In this document: positions 61,469 to 64,000 of the stretch, piece after piece
Layout: every line of letters begins with the position of its first letter
How positions within the stretch are numbered: position 1 is the first letter of the stretch
NCBI RefSeq assembly: GCF_014268495.2
Contig: NZ_CP077087.1
Coordinates: forward strand, 975,001-1,039,000
Origin: Pseudomonas monsensis
GTDB taxonomy: Bacteria > Pseudomonadota > Gammaproteobacteria > Pseudomonadales > Pseudomonadaceae
Direction of reading: 5' to 3'
Length of the DNA: 64,000 nt
The notes under the pieces: generated by a model
Seen by the model: only the letters and a program-made list of their open reading frames with translations
Database searches by the model: none
What the model was told of the DNA's origin: nothing
Made by a program: the position numbers and the translations under genes

Positions 61469-62542
61469 TTACTTCGGCATCTCGGCCTTCATCCCTTCAA
61501 CGTAGTAGTTCATCGACGCCAGTTCGGCATTGGTCGCACTCACGCCCGCCGGGATTTTCTCCACGCCGGCCTGATCCTTGATCGGCCCGGTGAACGGCTG
61601 CAATGCACCGCTCTTGATGTCGGCGATGATCTGCTCGGCCTCGGCCTTCACCGGGGCCGGCACCAGATCGCTGATCGGCAGTTCAACCGTGCCTTCCTTC
61701 AGTCCACCCCAATAATCCTGCGACTTCCACGTGTGGTCGATCACGCTTTGCGTGGCCTGAATGTAGTGCGGCGCCCAGTCGTTGACAATCGAGGTCAGCA
61801 CCGCTTTCGGACCGAAGTGCGCCATGTCCGAGGCGTAGCCCACGGCGTATACGCCGCGCCGTTCGGCGGCCTGGATCGGCGCCGGGCTGTCGGTGTGCTG
61901 AAACACCACGTCCACGCCCTGATCGATCAGTGCGTTGGCGGCGTCGGCTTCCTTGCCCGGATCGAACCACGAGTTGACCCACACCACTTTGATTTCGGTG
62001 CCGGGGTTGTACTTGTTCAGGGCCAACTGGATGGCGTTGATGTCGCGGATCACTTCGGGAATCGGGAAGGAGGCGACGTAGCCGATCTTCTTGGTCTTGG
62101 TCATCTTCGCGGCGAGGAAGCCACCGACATAACGGCCTTCATAAGTACGCGCGAGGTAGGTGCCGAGGTTCTTGTCCTGCTTGTAGCCGGTGGCGTGTTC
62201 GAAGGTCACCTTGGGAAACTGTTTGGCGACTTTCAGCGTCGGGTTCATGTAGCCGAACGAGGTGGTGAAGATCAGGTCGTAGTTATCCTTGGCCATGTTG
62301 CGGATCACCCGCTCGGCGTCGGCCCCCTCGGCGACGTTTTCCACGTAGTTGGTGGTGATTTGTCCGCCGAGTTTTTCGGCGAGGGCCTTGCGCCCCTGTT
62401 CATGCTGATACGTCCAGCCGTGGTCGCCGATCGGGCCGATGTAGACGAAACCGACCTTCAGCGGATCGGCAGCGCTGGCGCTCAGGCTGATCCCCAGCCC
62501 TATGGCGGCGCACAGCAGTTTGTGCAGCGGACGTATTTGCAT
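61469..62542 (-). CDS. BMP-family ABC transporter substrate-binding protein
   Basis: 357 residues with a signal peptide (about 1-25, LGISLSASAA) and no lipobox, so soluble in the periplasm. The BMP fold shows GFVYIGPIGDHGWTYQHEQGRKAL and YDLIFTTSFGYMNP. Members bind nucleosides or purines. ATG 62542 follows AGGAGC. No ABC ATPase or permease gene is next to it in the window. Beside adenine deaminase it points to purine uptake. Confidence 0.9.
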   Translation of the reverse strand: MQIRPLHKLLCAAIGLGISLSASAADPLKVGFVYIGPIGDHGWTYQHEQGRKALAEKLGGQITTNYVENVAEGADAERVIRNMAKDNYDLIFTTSFGYMNPTLKVAKQFPKVTFEHATGYKQDKNLGTYLARTYEGRYVGGFLAAKMTKTKKIGYVASFPIPEVIRDINAIQLALNKYNPGTEIKVVWVNSWFDPGKEADAANALIDQGVDVVFQHTDSPAPIQAAERRGVYAVGYASDMAHFGPKAVLTSIVNDWAPHYIQATQSVIDHTWKSQDYWGGLKEGTVELPISDLVPAPVKAEAEQIIADIKSGALQPFTGPIKDQAGVEKIPAGVSATNAELASMNYYVEGMKAEMPK

Positions 62543-62630
62543 GAATTGGAGCTCCTTTTGTTGTGTGTGGTCGAGGGCAATGCAAATTGCTGACCAACAG
62601 GACAACAAACGGCTCGAATCTGTATGAAGG

Positions 62631-62697
62631 CCATCGCGAGCAGGCTCACGCCTGCAGGGGACCGCATTCCTCTGTAGGCGTGAGCCTGCTCGCGACA
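62631..62697. repeat. REP palindrome pair
   Basis: ATCGCGAGCAGGCTCACGCCTGCAG (left) and CTGTAGGCGTGAGCCTGCTCGCGA (right) in the divergent BMP/chaA region. Confidence 0.87.
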
Positions 62698-62827
62698 GGG
62701 CCTGCAAGGCCAATAAAAGTGCACCTGCCAAAGTACCGCTATCAGTTGGTGCGCTAAGGTGTAACGAAACGTTAGCGCCGCGCCGCAGTCAGTAGCTCAT
62801 TCGAACCTCTCGGCAAAAAGGCCCGCC

Positions 62828-63919
62828 ATGCTCACGATTCTCAAGCAAGAAAGCTTTCTGCTGCTGGCGGTGATTGCCGCGTGCATCGCCTACCCGCTGG
62901 AACACTGGATGCTGCACAGCGGCCAGATCGTCGCGCTGATGTCTGGCCTGGTATTGATCGCCTTCATCGTCGCCGCCTCGATGCGCGTCGCCCATCACGC
63001 CGAACTGCTCGCGGAAAAAGTCGGCGACCCCTACGGCACGATGATCCTGACCCTCGCCGCGGTGCTGGTGGAAGTGGTGATTCTGGCGATCATGATGAGC
63101 AACGAGGCGTCGGCCACACTGGTGCGCGACACGATCTATTCGGCGGTGATGCTCGACATCAACGGCATCCTCGGCCTCGCCGCGTTGATGGGCGGACTCA
63201 AGCACGGCGAGCAGTCGTACAACGACGATTCGGCGCGCAGCTACAGCGTGATGATCCTCACCGCCATGGGCGTTTCGATGGTGGTGCCGGAGTTTATTCC
63301 GGCGGCCAACTGGAAGATTTATTCGGCGTTCACCATCGGCGCGATGGTGGTGCTTTACGCGTTGTTCCTGCGTATGCAGGTGGGCCCGCACAGTTACTTT
63401 TTCAGCTACAGCTACCCGGACAAGCGCCGCAAGAAAGAGCCGGTGGAGGAGGCGCAGAAACCGCTGAGCCTGGCGTGGTCGATCGGCATTCTGGTGTTCG
63501 GGGTGGTGGTGATCGGCGCGCTGGCCGAAGTGATGTCCAAGACCCTCGATCTGGGTCTGGAAGGCACAGGCGCACCGCCCGTGATCACGGCGATTCTGGT
63601 GGCGGCGATTTCGGCGGCGCCGGAGATTTTGACTGCGTTGCGTGCGGCGTTGGCCAACCGCATGCAATCGGTGGTGAACATTGCGATGGGGGCGTCACTG
63701 TCGACGGTGATCCTGACCGTGCCGGTGATGGAGGCGATGGCGCTGTACACCGGCCAGCCATTTCAAATGGCGATGACCCCGGTGCAGACGGTGATGATCT
63801 TCATCACGCTGATCGTCAGCGCGATCAACCTGAATGACGGCGAGACCAATGCCATCGAAGGCATGACGCACTTTGTGCTGTTTGCGACCTTCATCATGTT
63901 GTCGCTGCTGGGCCTTTAA
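62828..63919 (+). CDS. chaA: Calcium/proton antiporter (ChaA-like)
   Basis: 363-residue CaCA-type membrane exchanger, about 11 helices in two inverted halves. The alpha-repeat motifs are visible as AAVLVEVVILAIMMSNEASATLVRDTIYS and AAISAAPEILTALRAALANRMQSVVN, each holding the acidic ion-site residue. Exports Ca2+ (and possibly Na+/K+) at alkaline pH. Start ATG 62828 after a REP pair. Confidence 0.88.
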   Translation: MLTILKQESFLLLAVIAACIAYPLEHWMLHSGQIVALMSGLVLIAFIVAASMRVAHHAELLAEKVGDPYGTMILTLAAVLVEVVILAIMMSNEASATLVRDTIYSAVMLDINGILGLAALMGGLKHGEQSYNDDSARSYSVMILTAMGVSMVVPEFIPAANWKIYSAFTIGAMVVLYALFLRMQVGPHSYFFSYSYPDKRRKKEPVEEAQKPLSLAWSIGILVFGVVVIGALAEVMSKTLDLGLEGTGAPPVITAILVAAISAAPEILTALRAALANRMQSVVNIAMGASLSTVILTVPVMEAMALYTGQPFQMAMTPVQTVMIFITLIVSAINLNDGETNAIEGMTHFVLFATFIMLSLLGL

Positions 63920-63937
63920 GCCCACCACCCAACATTT

Positions 63938-64000
63938 GCAGGAGTGAGCCTGCTCGCGATAGCTGAGTGTCAGTCGAGATATTCATACCTCATACACCGC
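63938..64000. repeat. REP half-site at window edge
   Basis: TGCAGGAGTGAGCCTGCTCGCGAT just past chaA; any inverted partner lies beyond the window. Confidence 0.75.

Overview
The window is chromosomal DNA from a Pseudomonas, most likely the P. fluorescens/P. koreensis side of the genus. The evidence is high GC, gene orders I recognise from that genus (prmA-accC-accB-aroQ; chemoreceptor-gcbA-DUF2333-Nudix-Sui1-speA; the flp/tad/rcp/ppr locus), and many REP-type palindromes of the P. fluorescens kind between genes. No rRNA, tRNA, CRISPR array, prophage or plasmid functions were seen.

Layout. 1-12.0 kb is core: prmA (cut by the window edge), acetyl-CoA carboxylase subunits accC/accB, aroQ, a CtpL-like chemoreceptor, the diguanylate cyclase GcbA, a DUF2333 membrane protein, a Nudix hydrolase, a Sui1-like factor and arginine decarboxylase speA. 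12.2-15.2 kb is an accessory operon: a short VgrG, a DUF4123 adaptor and a lipobox-bearing alpha/beta hydrolase. 15.2-20 kb has a MATE exporter, a five-copy 103-bp tandem repeat array, a small membrane protein, a MazG-like protein, tRNA methyltransferase CmoM and two DUF4136 lipoproteins.

20.1-35.3 kb is a complete Flp pilus (tad) locus: tadG, sensor PprA, a TadE/F pseudopilin, prepilin peptidase FppA, regulator PprB, an extra single-domain response regulator, flp, and the operon rcpC-rcpA-tadZ-tadA-tadB-tadC-tadD-DUF3613. It is followed at 35.4-38.8 kb by an FhaC/ShlB-type outer-membrane transporter beside a repeat-rich lipoprotein that has no recognisable TPS signature; this pair is the best candidate here for an undescribed system.

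39.2-46.5 kb carries a MaoC hydratase, a two-domain FabG and a divergent thiolase, then a second chemoreceptor and a RIO-type kinase. At 46.5-48.0 kb a 1285-bp IS481-family element sits inside a dispersed repeat related to the 16.6-kb array, with a 5-bp target duplication. 48.1-53 kb holds an MFS exporter and a CueR-controlled copper locus (cueR-copA, copZ, and a secreted protein between them). 53-64 kb has a Bcr/CflA exporter, a 57-codon gene, a quinone-reductase/LysR divergent pair, an ArsR-like regulator, an MFS transporter, a purine cluster (BMP-family binding protein, 2-oxoglutarate oxygenase, adenine deaminase) and a Ca2+/H+ antiporter.

How it works together. The 20-35 kb block is self-contained for surface pili: prepilin, peptidase, secretin, ATPase, platform proteins and a dedicated two-component system. 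GcbA makes c-di-GMP and the repeat lipoprotein/TpsB pair is probably another surface factor, so much of the window concerns attachment. Gene names are from recognition of family motifs; no database search was possible.
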